Shown: positions 1-9,728, counted from the stretch's first letter. The stretch: 36,797 nucleotides of DNA from an uncultured Sphingomonadales bacterium (GCA_903858875.1 CAIOKP010000017.1:1-36797), one strand, 5' to 3'. Numbers and translations are program-made. Notes: a model not told the origin generated them from the sequence alone.

Positions 1-665
1 ATCAGTGCGCGAGCGTGACCCATCGTCAATTCGGCACCTTCGACCATACGGATTACCGATTCCGGCAAGCTCAGCAGGCGTTGAATATTCGCCACATGAC
101 TGCGCGATTTGTCGACCATCCGGGCAATGTCGGCCTGTGTCATCCCTTCCGATTCGGCGAGTCGTTGATAGGCACGCGCTTCTTCGATGGGGTTCAAATC
201 TTCGCGTTGGAGGTTTTCAATTAACGCCAGCGCCATAACCTCGCGGTCGGACAGCTTGCGGACCAACGCCGGAATTTCGTGCAATTGGGCGCGCTGCGCA
301 GCGCGCCAGCGGCGTTCACCAGCAACGAGGCGATAGCGCCCCTCACCCAGTGGCCGGACAATCACCGGTTGAATGACCCCGCGCGCACCAATCGACGCTG
401 CTAGCTCATTGAGCGCCGCCTCATCAAAATAGCGGCGCGGCTGATCCGGATCTGGCTCGATGACTGCAATCGGCAATTGGGCGAGACCGCTTTCAACCGA
501 AATCATTTGAGCCGGGGTGCTACCACCGCCATCCTTTGTGCCGGATGCCACAGGTTCTTCCCGACGGCTCTCGCCCAACAACGCCTGGAGCCCGCGCCCG
601 AGCGCCTGCGGCTTACGCCGAGCAACAGCGGGCGCGCCAGTTTGGGTAGTGGTGTCGTCGGTCAT
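1..665 (-). CDS. parB: Chromosome partitioning protein ParB (C-terminus beyond window edge)
   Basis: This is the centromere-binding CTPase of the chromosomal ParABS system. It binds parS, spreads as a clamp and is positioned by ParA. About 221 N-terminal residues are present. They show the ParA-contacting stretch LGRGLQALL (residues 22-30), the CTP/arginine-rich box GERRWRAAQ (116-124), the conserved ALIENLQREDLNPIEEA segment, and a helix-turn-helix around 175-200 (MTQADIARMVDKSRSHV). The ATG at 665 overlaps the parA TGA (ATGA), so translation is probably coupled. The reading frame is open to position 1, so the parS-binding tail and dimerisation domain lie outside the window. Five matching parS sites in this window support the assignment. 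Identification is near certain; only the C-terminus is unseen. Confidence 0.96.
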   Translation of the reverse strand, partial: MTDDTTTQTGAPAVARRKPQALGRGLQALLGESRREEPVASGTKDGGGSTPAQMISVESGLAQLPIAVIEPDPDQPRRYFDEAALNELAASIGARGVIQPVIVRPLGEGRYRLVAGERRWRAAQRAQLHEIPALVRKLSDREVMALALIENLQREDLNPIEEARAYQRLAESEGMTQADIARMVDKSRSHVANIQRLLSLPESVIRMVEGAELTMGHARAL

Positions 666-1441
666 GCGGCTTTCCTGTGTGCGGGCAAACGCCCAATCAA
701 TTCGCGGGCCAGAGCCATATAGGCGCGGCTGCCCGTACAATGTTGATCATAGATCAGCGCTGGCAATCCGTGGCTTGGCGCTTCCGACAGGCGCACGTTG
801 CGCGGAATCGGCGTTTCAAACACCAACGCGCCCAGGCAGGATCGCACGTCATCCGACACCTGATCCGTCAACCGGTTACGCCGATCATACATGGTCAGCG
901 CCACACCAACGATCCCGAGGTCGGCATTGAACCGCTGCTGGACCCGCTCGACGGTCAACAAAAGCTGGCTTAGGCCTTCGAGCGCAAAAAATTCGCACTG
1001 CAACGGCACCAACAACGTATCCGCCGCTGTCAGCGCATTCAACGTCAACAAACCGAGCGAAGGCGGGCAGTCGATAAAACAGATGTCATGCACCCCCCCG
1101 TCGCGGGCAAGTGCATTGCGCAAACGGTCTGTCCGGTTCTCCACCGTCACCAGCTCGACCTCCGCGCCGGACAAATCGACCGTCGCCGGCACAATGTCGA
1201 GGCCGGGAATATTGGTCGACAAGGTGCATTCCGCAAGACTGGCATCGCCCAGCAACAGGTCATAGGTCGAATATTCGCGCGCCGCCGTGCCGATGCCCAC
1301 CCCGGTCGAGGCATTGCCTTGGGGATCAAGGTCGATCAACAGCGTGCGCCACCCCGTTGCGGCAAAGGCCGTGGCGAGGTTGATCGCAGTTGTGGTTTTA
1401 CCCACCCCACCCTTTTGATTGGCTATGGCAATCCGGATCAC
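662..1441 (-). CDS. parA: Chromosome partitioning ATPase ParA
   Basis: A 259-residue ParA/Soj-type ATPase that forms nucleoid-bound gradients to move ParB-parS complexes. The deviant Walker A motif KGGVGKTTT is at residues 10-18, with the signature lysine K10. Walker A' DLDPQGNAS follows near 38-46 and Walker B CFIDCPPSLGLLTLNAL near 118-134. There is no N-terminal DNA-binding extension, so it is a chromosomal-type short ParA, not a P1/F plasmid type. Its start overlaps the rsmG stop by 4 bases and its stop overlaps the parB start by 4 bases. The order mnmG-rsmG-parA-parB is the classic origin-proximal arrangement in many bacteria. Confidence 0.97.
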   Translation of the reverse strand: MIRIAIANQKGGVGKTTTAINLATAFAATGWRTLLIDLDPQGNASTGVGIGTAAREYSTYDLLLGDASLAECTLSTNIPGLDIVPATVDLSGAEVELVTVENRTDRLRNALARDGGVHDICFIDCPPSLGLLTLNALTAADTLLVPLQCEFFALEGLSQLLLTVERVQQRFNADLGIVGVALTMYDRRNRLTDQVSDDVRSCLGALVFETPIPRNVRLSEAPSHGLPALIYDQHCTGSRAYMALARELIGRLPAHRKAA

Positions 1442-2079
1442 TGCTTCACCCCTTTGGCATTGAGATGGCCGACGATCAGCCCAGCTTCTGCATCGGTCAG
1501 CGATGGTTCCACGTGGAACCCGGCACCAACAGAATTTTTTAGCGCTGCCAATTCAATCGCCGCTGAACGCCCCTTCGGCAACAGCCAAAGCGTGTCCCTT
1601 GTGGAAAAACGTGCGGATAGTTTCAGCAATCGATCCAGCGGCGCAAAGGCCCTTGCAGAGATCACCGCAAACGGTCGGGTCTCAATCTGCTCTAGCCGCT
1701 GACCGACGACGATCGCACGGGGTAGATCGAGCGCTTCACACACCCGGTTCAACCATTCGATCCGCATACCACGCGATTCGACCATCACCACTTCGCATTT
1801 TGGGCGCAACGCCGCGATCACCAGACCGGGAAACCCCGCACCAGTGCCAAGATCCAGCCACGGCGAGGATGTTTCACGTGGAACATGGGTTAACAATTGT
1901 GCCGAATCGAGAATGTGTCGCTGCCACAATGAATCAAGGCTGTTCGCGGAGACGAGGTTCTGCACCGCGTTTTCCTCGACCAACATCGCCGCCAGTTTTT
2001 CTAACCGCTCGATCGCCTCGGCATTGCCCTCCGGCATCGCGCGAATCCAGTCCCGCGCTGCGGCTTCGCTGTCGATCAT
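1438..2079 (-). CDS. rsmG: 16S rRNA (guanine527-N7)-methyltransferase RsmG
   Basis: A 213-residue Rossmann-fold methyltransferase (GidB) that forms m7G527 in 16S rRNA using S-adenosylmethionine. The conserved N-terminal WxRHILDS motif is near residues 52-59, SAM motif [13 protein letters not shown] is at 74-85, and [12 protein letters not shown] is at 141-152. Length is normal for the family. Both ends overlap neighbours by 4 bases (mnmG upstream, parA downstream), which implies one transcript with coupled translation. The gene contains two parS sites: one encodes HVPRET (residues 65-70) and the other FHVEP (188-192), so the same DNA motif is accommodated in two different reading frames. Confidence 0.96.
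   Translation of the reverse strand: MIDSEAAARDWIRAMPEGNAEAIERLEKLAAMLVEENAVQNLVSANSLDSLWQRHILDSAQLLTHVPRETSSPWLDLGTGAGFPGLVIAALRPKCEVVMVESRGMRIEWLNRVCEALDLPRAIVVGQRLEQIETRPFAVISARAFAPLDRLLKLSARFSTRDTLWLLPKGRSAAIELAALKNSVGAGFHVEPSLTDAEAGLIVGHLNAKGVKQ
1505..1520. other. parS site 1 (inside rsmG)
   Basis: GGTTCCACGTGGAACC is a perfect 16-bp palindrome. It matches the chromosomal parS core GTTYCACGTGRAAC recognised by ParB. It lies in the 3' part of rsmG, about 840 bp upstream of the parB start, and encodes FHVEP in the RsmG frame. Confidence 0.9.
1870..1885. other. parS site 2 (inside rsmG)
   Basis: TGTTTCACGTGGAACA matches the universal parS consensus with one asymmetric position in the palindrome. 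On the minus strand it reads TGTTCCACGTGAAACA and encodes HVPRET within RsmG. It is 365 bp from site 1. Confidence 0.92.
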
Positions 2080-3923
2080 CCGGTAATCCTTTTGGCATGA
2101 ACCAGCAACGCCGCTAGCGCCGCCGGGGTAATTCCTGGCACTCGCCCCGCCGCCGCCAGCGTGGCCGGGCGGGCATAGGACAGCCGCTCAACCATCTCTC
2201 GCGACAGGCCGGCGATGTCCGAATAGGGAAATTCATCAGCCAGGCCGAGTGTCTCATTGGCGCGCAGATCACGCAATTCCCGCTCCTGCCGCGCCAGATA
2301 CGGGGCATAGGCGGCGTCCTCCACCACCTCTTCGATCAATGCGGCGTCAGCGTCGAGCGACCGCCCGAGCCAAGGTTCGAGCGCCGCCATCTCCACCCCG
2401 TCAAACCGCAACCAATCGCGCAAAGGCAAACGCCCCGCGTCCGCCCTGGCCACAATGCCAAATGTTGCGAGATCGAGCGCGGTAACAGACTGGTCCAGCC
2501 CAGCCTCCAACGCTGCCTTCGCCGCCACGCGCTCGTCATACCACGTGACGCGATCAGCCCCGACACACCCGGCCGCGATTGCCAAAGGCGTCAATCGCGT
2601 CGTCGCATTATTGGCCCGCAACCGCAGCCGATACTCCGCCCGGGCGGTCAACATGCGATAGGGTTCGGTCACCCCGTGCAAAGTGAGGTCGTCGATCATC
2701 ACCGCCATATAGGAATTCGCGCGATCAATCGGTGCGGGCTCACTGCCCAACACTGCAGCGGCCGCGTGCATCCCGGCGACCAAGCCTTGCGCGGCAGCCT
2801 CTTCATAACCGGTCGTGCCATTGATCTGGCCAGCGCAATATAGCCCGGGCATCGCACGCAATTCGAGGCTGGGGCGCAAGGCGCGTGGGTCGATGTGATC
2901 GTACTCCACGGCATAGCCCGGCACCACCATGTCGACCGTTTCCAATCCTTCCATCGTCCGCAACATCGCCAATTGCACGTCGGCGGGGAGACTGGTCGAA
3001 ATGCCGTTGGGATAGACCAGCGGCGTGTCCAACCCTTCCGGCTCGAGGAAAATCTGATGGCTGTCGCGGTCAGCAAAGCGGTGGATCTTGTCCTCAATGC
3101 TTGGGCAATAGCGTGGGCCGCGCGCACCAATCGCACCGCTGAACAGCGGCGAGCGATGGAGATTTTCGCGGATTGTATCATGCGTGCCGGCGTTCGTGCG
3201 AGTGATCGCACAGAAAATTTGCGGGTTCACCCGCCCATGCCCCATCGCCGACATGCACCACGGATCGGCGTCGGAATGCTGCTCCTCCAACCGCGACCAG
3301 TCAATCGTCCGGCCATCGAGACGCGGCGGCGTACCCGTCTTCAACCGCGCCATCGGCAAATTGGCATCGCGCATCTGCGCCGCCAAACGGTGCGCGGCGG
3401 CTTCGCCAATGCGGCCACCAGTGATAACTTCCTCACCGCGAAACAACGTGGCGCCAAGGAAGGTGCCGGTGCACAAGACAACCGCGCGGCCATTTAACCG
3501 GGTGCCATCGGCCAAATCAATGCCGACCACGCGGTCGCCATCGAATACCAACGCGGCGGCCTCGCCAGCGATCTGGGTCAAGTTACCTTGCTCGGGCAAC
3601 ATCCGTTGGATCGCGGATTTGAATAATTTTCGATCGGCCTGAATGCGCGGACCTTGAACAGCGCTGCCCTTGGATCGATTGAGCATCCGATAGTGGATTG
3701 CCGCAGCATCCGCCGCGCGGCCCATCAACCCATCAAAGGCATCGACCTCGCGCACGAGGTGACCTTTGCCAAGTCCACCAATCGCCGGGTTGCAACTCAT
3801 CGCCCCGACAACGCTCAAATCAAAACTAACAAGTGCAACACAAGCACCCATGCGCGCGGCAACCGCGGCGGCTTCTATGCCGGCGTGTCCGCCGCCGATG
3901 ACGATGATGTCGAACTGCTGCAT
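2076..3923 (-). CDS. mnmG: tRNA uridine-5-carboxymethylaminomethyl modification enzyme MnmG (GidA)
   Basis: A 615-residue FAD protein that works with MnmE to place carboxymethylaminomethyl groups on wobble U34 of certain tRNAs. The N-terminal FAD-binding motif GGGHAG is at residues 10-15. The family signature [18 protein letters not shown] follows near 46-63, and the second signature [19 protein letters not shown] is near 365. The C-terminal helical domain that contacts MnmE and tRNA is complete. The ATG at 3923 is followed from the first residues by the canonical start of the family. It is 69 bp downstream of mnmE with a parS site in that gap, and its stop overlaps rsmG. Confidence 0.97.
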   Translation of the reverse strand: MQQFDIIVIGGGHAGIEAAAVAARMGACVALVSFDLSVVGAMSCNPAIGGLGKGHLVREVDAFDGLMGRAADAAAIHYRMLNRSKGSAVQGPRIQADRKLFKSAIQRMLPEQGNLTQIAGEAAALVFDGDRVVGIDLADGTRLNGRAVVLCTGTFLGATLFRGEEVITGGRIGEAAAHRLAAQMRDANLPMARLKTGTPPRLDGRTIDWSRLEEQHSDADPWCMSAMGHGRVNPQIFCAITRTNAGTHDTIRENLHRSPLFSGAIGARGPRYCPSIEDKIHRFADRDSHQIFLEPEGLDTPLVYPNGISTSLPADVQLAMLRTMEGLETVDMVVPGYAVEYDHIDPRALRPSLELRAMPGLYCAGQINGTTGYEEAAAQGLVAGMHAAAAVLGSEPAPIDRANSYMAVMIDDLTLHGVTEPYRMLTARAEYRLRLRANNATTRLTPLAIAAGCVGADRVTWYDERVAAKAALEAGLDQSVTALDLATFGIVARADAGRLPLRDWLRFDGVEMAALEPWLGRSLDADAALIEEVVEDAAYAPYLARQERELRDLRANETLGLADEFPYSDIAGLSREMVERLSYARPATLAAAGRVPGITPAALAALLVHAKRITG

Positions 3924-3963
3924 GACGCCGCGTTAGCCCAGCGGCGCGGCTGGGTCAAAAGAC

Positions 3964-3979
3964 TGTTCCACGTGAAACG
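3964..3979. other. parS site 3 (mnmG-mnmE intergenic)
   Basis: TGTTCCACGTGAAACG contains the 14-mer GTTCCACGTGAAAC of the parS consensus. It lies in the 69-bp gap between the mnmE stop and the mnmG start and is the only one of the five sites outside coding sequence. Confidence 0.92.
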
Positions 3980-3992
3980 CATTTTGTGGGCA

Positions 3993-5270
3993 CTATTTGC
4001 CAATACAAAATCGACCAAACAACGCGTCGAGCATATCCTCGGTCCCTGCGCCGCCGAGTAATCTGTCAAACGCCACCCGCGCCAAGCGCAAATTCTCAGC
4101 GACCAGCAAGAGGTCTCCGACAGGATCAATATGCGCAATTGCCGCGGCGGATTCCGCTAACAACCCGCGTTGCCTTGCGTTCAAAGCGACAGCACCCGGC
4201 TTGGGTAAACTGCGACGTGCCGTCTCAACCAAATCATGGCGCAGGTCAGACACCCCATCCCCCGTGACTGCTGAAAGGCGATGGCGAGCGTTCGCTTTGG
4301 GAAGATGATCCGTGCGGTCGATTTGCGATACAATCTCCCAGGCTCCCGATGGCCCCTCCCCCAAAGGTCCAAGCCATAATACAAGATCGGCCGCCGTCAT
4401 TGCCGCATGAGCGCGGGCAATGCCGATCTGCTCGACCACATCCGCGCCGGAATCGCGCAAGCCGGCGGTATCGAGAAATTGAAACGGCACACCGGCGATG
4501 GCAACCGCGCGCATCAATATGTCACGAGTGGTACCAGCGATTGGCGTGATAATCGCCGCCTCACTTTCAACCAGCGCATTGAACAACGTGCTCTTGCCAG
4601 CGTTGGGTGGACCGGCAATGACGACCTTAAACCCCTCGCCCAGCGCTTCTGCCCCAGGACGGGATAGCCACTCAGAAAGTTCCACGTGGAACATCCCGAT
4701 CGCGGACCCAAAGGCCAGAGGCAGTCCACCAACATCATCCTCATCGGAAAAGTCGAGCGCCGCTTCAACCATCGCCGACAAATACAACACCTGATCGCGC
4801 CAAGCCTTCACTTGCCGCGACAAGGCACCGTCGGCCATCGCCATTGCGCTTTGTCGTTGCAGTTCGGTCTCTGCTGACAATAGATCACCCAAACCTTCGG
4901 CCTGAGCCAAATCCATTCTGCCATTGGCAAAGGCCCGGCGGGTAAATTCGCCTGCTTCGGCACGGCGCAATCCCGGCAACCCAGCTAAAGCACGCTCAAT
5001 CGCCGCGATGACCGCGCGGCCGCCGTGGCAATGGATCTCGGCCAAATCTTCGCCCGTCGCAGTGGCTGGCCCCGGAAACCACAACAACAAGGCGTGATCG
5101 AGCATAGCGCCGTCAGCATCCCGCAAACTGGCAAGGCTCGCCCGGCGCGGTGCAGGCAACCGCCTGGCCAGCGCCCGTAACGCATTCCCCGCGTTCGATC
5201 CGCTGATCCGGATAACCGCAATCGCGGCCGGTGGCATCCCGCTGGAGCAGGCAAAAATCGTATCGGTCAT
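3993..5270 (-). CDS. mnmE: tRNA uridine-5-carboxymethylaminomethyl modification GTPase MnmE (TrmE)
   Basis: A 425-residue GTPase partner of MnmG in tRNA U34 modification. It has the N-terminal folate-binding domain (residues 1-115, with the DLAEIHCHGG and RAEAGEFTRRAF motifs), a helical domain, and an inserted G domain. The G domain has P-loop GPPNAGKS (220-227), GTTRD (246-250) and DTAG (267-270). The C-terminal FCIGK motif (421-425), with the conserved cysteine, is intact. The expected G4 specificity motif NKxD reads SQID (315-318), and the protein is somewhat shorter than the E. coli enzyme (about 454), mainly in the G domain. A parS site at 4678-4693 encodes FHVE. It lies 14 bp downstream of the DUF6489 gene. 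Confidence 0.96.
   Translation of the reverse strand: MTDTIFACSSGMPPAAIAVIRISGSNAGNALRALARRLPAPRRASLASLRDADGAMLDHALLLWFPGPATATGEDLAEIHCHGGRAVIAAIERALAGLPGLRRAEAGEFTRRAFANGRMDLAQAEGLGDLLSAETELQRQSAMAMADGALSRQVKAWRDQVLYLSAMVEAALDFSDEDDVGGLPLAFGSAIGMFHVELSEWLSRPGAEALGEGFKVVIAGPPNAGKSTLFNALVESEAAIITPIAGTTRDILMRAVAIAGVPFQFLDTAGLRDSGADVVEQIGIARAHAAMTAADLVLWLGPLGEGPSGAWEIVSQIDRTDHLPKANARHRLSAVTGDGVSDLRHDLVETARRSLPKPGAVALNARQRGLLAESAAAIAHIDPVGDLLLVAENLRLARVAFDRLLGGAGTEDMLDALFGRFCIGK
4678..4693. other. parS site 4 (inside mnmE)
   Basis: AGTTCCACGTGGAACA contains the perfect 14-bp palindrome GTTCCACGTGGAAC, a parS core. It encodes FHVE at MnmE residues 194-197 and lies 714 bp from site 3. Confidence 0.9.
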
Positions 5271-5284
5271 GACAGAGTGGACTG

Positions 5285-5524
5285 TTACTTCTTGGCCGCC
5301 ATGCCAACGCCGGCTTCCATCAGCTGTTGAAACAATTTCATACCCATTTGCCCCATCGGCGCGACCTGCTTGGAAATTTCGTTCAACTGTTCGATGCTGC
5401 CAACACCCTGCATCGCCTTGGCCATCGCGTCGACATAGGCCGCATTCACGTCGGCCACATCAGGCAGACCCAAAAAACGACGCGCCTCGTCAGGTGTACA
5501 ATCAATCTCGACATTCATTTTCAT
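5285..5524 (-). CDS. DUF6489 family small protein
   Basis: A 79-residue protein that begins MKMNVEIDCTPDEARRFLGL and ends with a glycine/methionine-rich, probably helical segment (MGQMGMKLFQQLMEAG). From memory this matches the DUF6489 family of small conserved alphaproteobacterial proteins with no established function. The EIDCTPDEARRFLGLPDV opening is the recognisable part. There is no signal peptide or membrane segment. It is the first gene of the mnmE-mnmG-rsmG-parA-parB run, 14 bp upstream of mnmE and divergent from rho, so it is probably expressed with tRNA-modification and partition genes. Function is unknown. Confidence 0.8.
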   Translation of the reverse strand: MKMNVEIDCTPDEARRFLGLPDVADVNAAYVDAMAKAMQGVGSIEQLNEISKQVAPMGQMGMKLFQQLMEAGVGMAAKK

Positions 5525-5771
5525 AGCATGGCCTCTTTCGCCGTGTGATGATCGGATGACGCTGACACAGGTGACAGGGGTTGTCTATCCAAGGCACGTT
5601 CAAGCTGCACCCCGCAGCGTAAACCTATCCATTGACGGGCAAGATCCAAGGCCTTATCCGGTGTGCCTACCCGGCATAGACCGCGCTGTCCTGCGACGCG
5701 CGGCATAGGTTCGCTTTCCCCAAGCCCCATAGCCTGCCGGCCGAACCTCAATCCACTACGGATTTATGATT

Positions 5772-7028
<1,257 letters not shown>

Positions 7029-7045
7029 ACGGTTCGCAAGATTTC

Positions 7046-7079
7046 AAAAGGGCGGGGGGAAACCTCCGCCCTTTTTTTT
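7046..7079. terminator. Rho-independent terminator between rho and hemJ (bidirectional)
   Basis: A G/C stem pairs 7049-7058 with 7063-7072 (one G-T pair), with a 4-base loop GAAA and a run of eight T on the plus strand at 7072-7079. The complementary strand ends the stem with TTTTG, so it can also serve the convergent hemE-hemJ transcript whose last codon is at 7086. Confidence 0.9.
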
Positions 7080-7085
7080 AGCGCG

Positions 7086-7541
7086 TCAGAACGGTTTCAA
7101 CACCACCATGATGACGACCAATGCCGCGGCCAGCCCCGGTATCTCGTTCAACAACCGCAGCTGTTTGCCGGTCAACCGCCGTTCGCCACGGGCCAGCGCC
7201 TTGGCATAACCGGCCAGCCACACATGATAGCCCGACAGGCCCAGCACGACGGCGAGCTTCAGATGGAACCACCCCGCATGAAATGCCCCGATCGAATAGG
7301 CCAGCGCGAGCCCTAAGGCCCATACAACGCCCAGCGATGGCCACAGGATGATGCGTAACAGCTTTGCCTCACGATCAACCCAGCGGGCCTCCTCCGCCGA
7401 TCCAGCGGGTGATTCCTGATGGTAGACGAAATAGCGTGGCAGCATGAACAGGCCCGCCATCCAAAAGATGACGAAGATGATATGCCCCGCCTTGAGCCAC
7501 AGGTAAGTCATCGACAGCATCCAATCCATGCCCGCACCCAT
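7086..7541 (-). CDS. hemJ: Protoporphyrinogen IX oxidase HemJ
   Basis: A 151-residue integral membrane protein of the HemJ/UPF0093 family. It oxidises protoporphyrinogen IX to protoporphyrin IX in haem synthesis where HemG and HemY are absent. The first membrane segment contains the conserved histidine in LWLKAGHIIFVIFWMAG, followed by LPRYFVYH. About four hydrophobic helices are visible, and the C-terminal ARGERRLTGKQLRLLNEIPG loop is typical. The ATG at 7541 lies 9 bp after the hemE stop and has GGAGG at 7554-7558 about 12 bases upstream. An in-frame ATG four codons later is an alternative start. Pairing with hemE in one transcript supports a haem role. Confidence 0.9.
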   Translation of the reverse strand: MGAGMDWMLSMTYLWLKAGHIIFVIFWMAGLFMLPRYFVYHQESPAGSAEEARWVDREAKLLRIILWPSLGVVWALGLALAYSIGAFHAGWFHLKLAVVLGLSGYHVWLAGYAKALARGERRLTGKQLRLLNEIPGLAAALVVIMVVLKPF

Positions 7542-7550
7542 GCCATAGCC

Positions 7551-8576
7551 CTACCTCCGCCAAGCGCGAACCAGCGCCAACACCTGTTCGACATGCGCGA
7601 TAGGCGTGGTCTGGCCGATGCCATGGCCGAGATTGAAAACATGGGGACGATCGGCAAAGGCTTCAAGCACGCGCGTCGTTCCAGCATCGAGCTCATCGCC
7701 GCCCGCCAGCAACAGCAGTGGGTCGAGATTGCCTTGCACCGGCATACCCACCGGCAATTCGCGCGCGGCCCATACCGGATCGATGGTCTCATCAATCCCT
7801 AGCGCGTCGACACCTGTTTCGCGGGCATAAGCGATCAGTTTTTCGCCGGCCCCCTTGGGAAAGCCAATGATTGGGACATGGGGATGGCGCGCCTTGACCG
7901 CCTTTACGATGGCGGCATTGGGCGCAATCACCCATTTTTCGAATTCACGCGGGGCGAGTGATCCGGCCCAACTGTCGAACAATTGGATGGCTTCCGCTCC
8001 GGCTTCGATCTGGCCACAGAGGTAGCCGACAGTCACCCCTACGATAGCATCGATGATCGCCGCAAAAGCCGATGGATCGCGATAGGCATAAGCGCGGGTG
8101 TCATGCTGGTCACGGCTGCCCTCGCCTGCGACCATATAGGTGGCGATGGTCCAGGGGCTGCCCGCAAAACCGAGCATGGTCCGGTCAGAGCCGAGTTGTG
8201 CTTTTACCTGCCGAACAGTCTCATAGATCGGGAACAGACGCTCTGGCACCGCTTGCAGGCCATTCAGCGCATGATCCACAAGGCGGGGTGACATGCGTGG
8301 TCCTTCGCCTGCCAGAAACTCCAGGTTCTGCCCCATCGCGTAGGGTACAATGAGAATGTCCGAAAACAGGATCGCTCCGTCAAAACCAAATCGCCGGATC
8401 GGTTGCAGAGTCACCTCCGCCGCTGCCGCGCTATCATACACAAGCGCCAGAAAGCCCCCCTTTTCGGCCCGCAAAGCGCGATATTCCGGGAGGTAACGCC
8501 CGGCTTGCCGCATCAGCCAAATCGGCCGCTGGTCGGCATTTTCACCACGGAGCGTACGGAGCAGGAGGCCGGGCAT
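7551..8576 (-). CDS. hemE: Uroporphyrinogen decarboxylase HemE
   Basis: A 341-residue cytosolic enzyme that converts uroporphyrinogen III to coproporphyrinogen III. The family signature PIWLMRQAGRYLPEYR is near the N-terminus, followed by FSDILIVPYAMG, GFAGSPWTIATYMV, the IQLFDSWAG segment and the C-terminal HVFNLGHGI. A TTG at 8585 would add three residues but sits directly against AAGGA (8586-8590). The ATG at 8576 leaves that sequence as a ribosome binding site 9 bases away, so I chose it. hemE borders the probable replication origin, as in Caulobacter and Rickettsia, so its promoter must lie inside or next to origin DNA. hemJ follows in the same transcript. Confidence 0.97.
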   Translation of the reverse strand: MPGLLLRTLRGENADQRPIWLMRQAGRYLPEYRALRAEKGGFLALVYDSAAAAEVTLQPIRRFGFDGAILFSDILIVPYAMGQNLEFLAGEGPRMSPRLVDHALNGLQAVPERLFPIYETVRQVKAQLGSDRTMLGFAGSPWTIATYMVAGEGSRDQHDTRAYAYRDPSAFAAIIDAIVGVTVGYLCGQIEAGAEAIQLFDSWAGSLAPREFEKWVIAPNAAIVKAVKARHPHVPIIGFPKGAGEKLIAYARETGVDALGIDETIDPVWAARELPVGMPVQGNLDPLLLLAGGDELDAGTTRVLEAFADRPHVFNLGHGIGQTTPIAHVEQVLALVRAWRR

Positions 8577-8885
8577 TGAGTCCAATCCTTAACAAGAAAG
8601 AGTCTTTTTAAAGGGATTTAGTAGGTAGTTGGTCTGTGGATACTGGGTATAGCCAAGCCTTGCCCGATTTATCCCGGGATGAACAGAGCCCGCGCCGTTC
8701 CGACTCGTTGCCGCCCCCGGTCAAGCACAGCTTATCCTCGCTATCCCCAGCCTGTGGGAAACCTTGTCCACCTGTCCACAACTCCCCGATCTGACTCCGG
8801 TTAGCGGGTAGGAACCCGATACCCAAAGTTGTCAGCCTGTCTCTCCCGTGGTTTATGGGCAGGCTTTTCCACAGGACACCTGCGC
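8577..8885. other. Probable chromosomal replication origin (oriC), hemE-ppsR intergenic
   Basis: The 309-bp gap between divergent hemE and ppsR contains DnaA-box-like 9-mers (consensus TTATNCACA). TTTTCCACA at 8865-8873 and GTATCCACA on the minus strand at 8635-8643 match 8 of 9. CTATCCCCA at 8741-8749, TTTCCCACA (minus) at 8753-8761, TTGTCCACC at 8764-8772 and CTGTCCACA at 8772-8780 match 7 of 9. An A/T-rich stretch at 8588-8630 is a candidate unwinding element. GANTC sites lie at 8578, 8600, 8702 and 8793. hemE next to ppsR (RP001-like) is the published origin neighbourhood in Caulobacter and Rickettsia, and parS sites lie on both sides. No perfect DnaA box is present. The hemE and ppsR promoters should also lie here, but I could not place them. 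Confidence 0.82.
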
Positions 8886-9728
8886 ATGACCCGGTTGCAT
8901 CTTCACCTGCTGTCTGACTCCACCGGCGAGACGCTGGAGATGATCGCCAAGGCTGCGCTGTCGCAATTTGACGATACCGATGTCGTGCGACATTTTTGGC
9001 CAATGGTGCGCAGTCAGGCGCATCTCGACCGGATTATCTCCGATATCGGCGCTAATCCAGGCCTCGTGCTGTACACTATGGTCAGTCAGGACATTCGCAA
9101 GGCGCTGGAGGAACGCTGCCGGATGTTGGGCTTGCCGGCGGTGCCGGCGCTGGATGCGGTGATCGATGCGTTGGAAAGCGCGTTGGGGCAACAGGCGAAG
9201 GGGCGGCCGGGGCGGCAACATACGCTGGACGCCGCCTATTTCGCGCGGGTCGATGCGATCCATTTCACTATCGCCCATGATGACGGCATCGCGCATGAGG
9301 ATTGGGAAGAGGCCGACATCGTGCTGGCCGGTGTGTCGCGCACATCCAAAACCCCGACCAGCATCTATCTCGCCAATCGCGGGTATAAGGTCGCGAATAT
9401 TCCGGTCGTGGTGCAAAGTCCGCCGCCCGCCGATCTGTTCCGACTGAAAAAGCCGCTGGTCGTCGGGTTGACCACCGCGCCCGAACGCTTGATTCAGGTG
9501 CGGCGCAATCGGCTGTTGTCGCTTAATCAGTCGCCCGAAACCGCGTATGTCGATAGCGGCCAGGTGTCGGACGAATTGCTCTATGCCCGGCGGATGTTTG
9601 CCGACAATGGCTGGCCGGTGATCGACGTCACGCGCCGGTCCATCGAGGAAACGGCGGCGGCAGTGATCAACCTGTTGAAAGAACGGCACGTCCACGGCGA
9701 CGCGCAAACCGGAACAAAGCCCATCTGA
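8886..9728 (+). CDS. ppsR: Pyruvate phosphate dikinase / PEP synthase regulatory protein (PpsR family, DUF299)
   Basis: A 280-residue bifunctional kinase/pyrophosphorylase of the DUF299 family. It switches PEP synthase or pyruvate phosphate dikinase off and on by threonine phosphorylation and phosphorolysis. The N-terminal [11 protein letters not shown] and the P-loop-like GVSRTSKT (residues 149-156) followed by [15 protein letters not shown] are family hallmarks. An upstream in-frame ATG at 8829 would add 19 residues that look unlike the family and run through the origin region. The ATG at 8886 has AGGA at 8874-8876 at proper spacing. It is the RP001-type gene flanking the alphaproteobacterial origin. 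Its stop overlaps the maf start by one base (TGATG). Confidence 0.93.
   Translation: MTRLHLHLLSDSTGETLEMIAKAALSQFDDTDVVRHFWPMVRSQAHLDRIISDIGANPGLVLYTMVSQDIRKALEERCRMLGLPAVPALDAVIDALESALGQQAKGRPGRQHTLDAAYFARVDAIHFTIAHDDGIAHEDWEEADIVLAGVSRTSKTPTSIYLANRGYKVANIPVVVQSPPPADLFRLKKPLVVGLTTAPERLIQVRRNRLLSLNQSPETAYVDSGQVSDELLYARRMFADNGWPVIDVTRRSIEETAAAVINLLKERHVHGDAQTGTKPI

Noticed and set aside
2541-2550. CCACGTGACG as a possible parS
   Set aside because: Only the CACGTG core matches; the flanking GTT/AAC arms needed for parS are missing. The CACGTG cores near 6485, 18836 and 22958 fail in the same way.
5521-5751. Small minus-strand frame upstream of the DUF6489 gene
   Set aside because: No family resemblance and it fills the divergent promoter region of rho; composition is not convincing.
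8589-8612. Possible CtrA site (TTAA-N7-TTAA) in the origin region
   Set aside because: TTAA occurs at 8589 but the second TTAA is not at the required spacing.
8829-8885. N-terminal extension of PpsR from ATG 8829
   Set aside because: The extra 19 residues do not resemble the family and run through DnaA-box-like DNA; ATG 8886 has a ribosome binding site.
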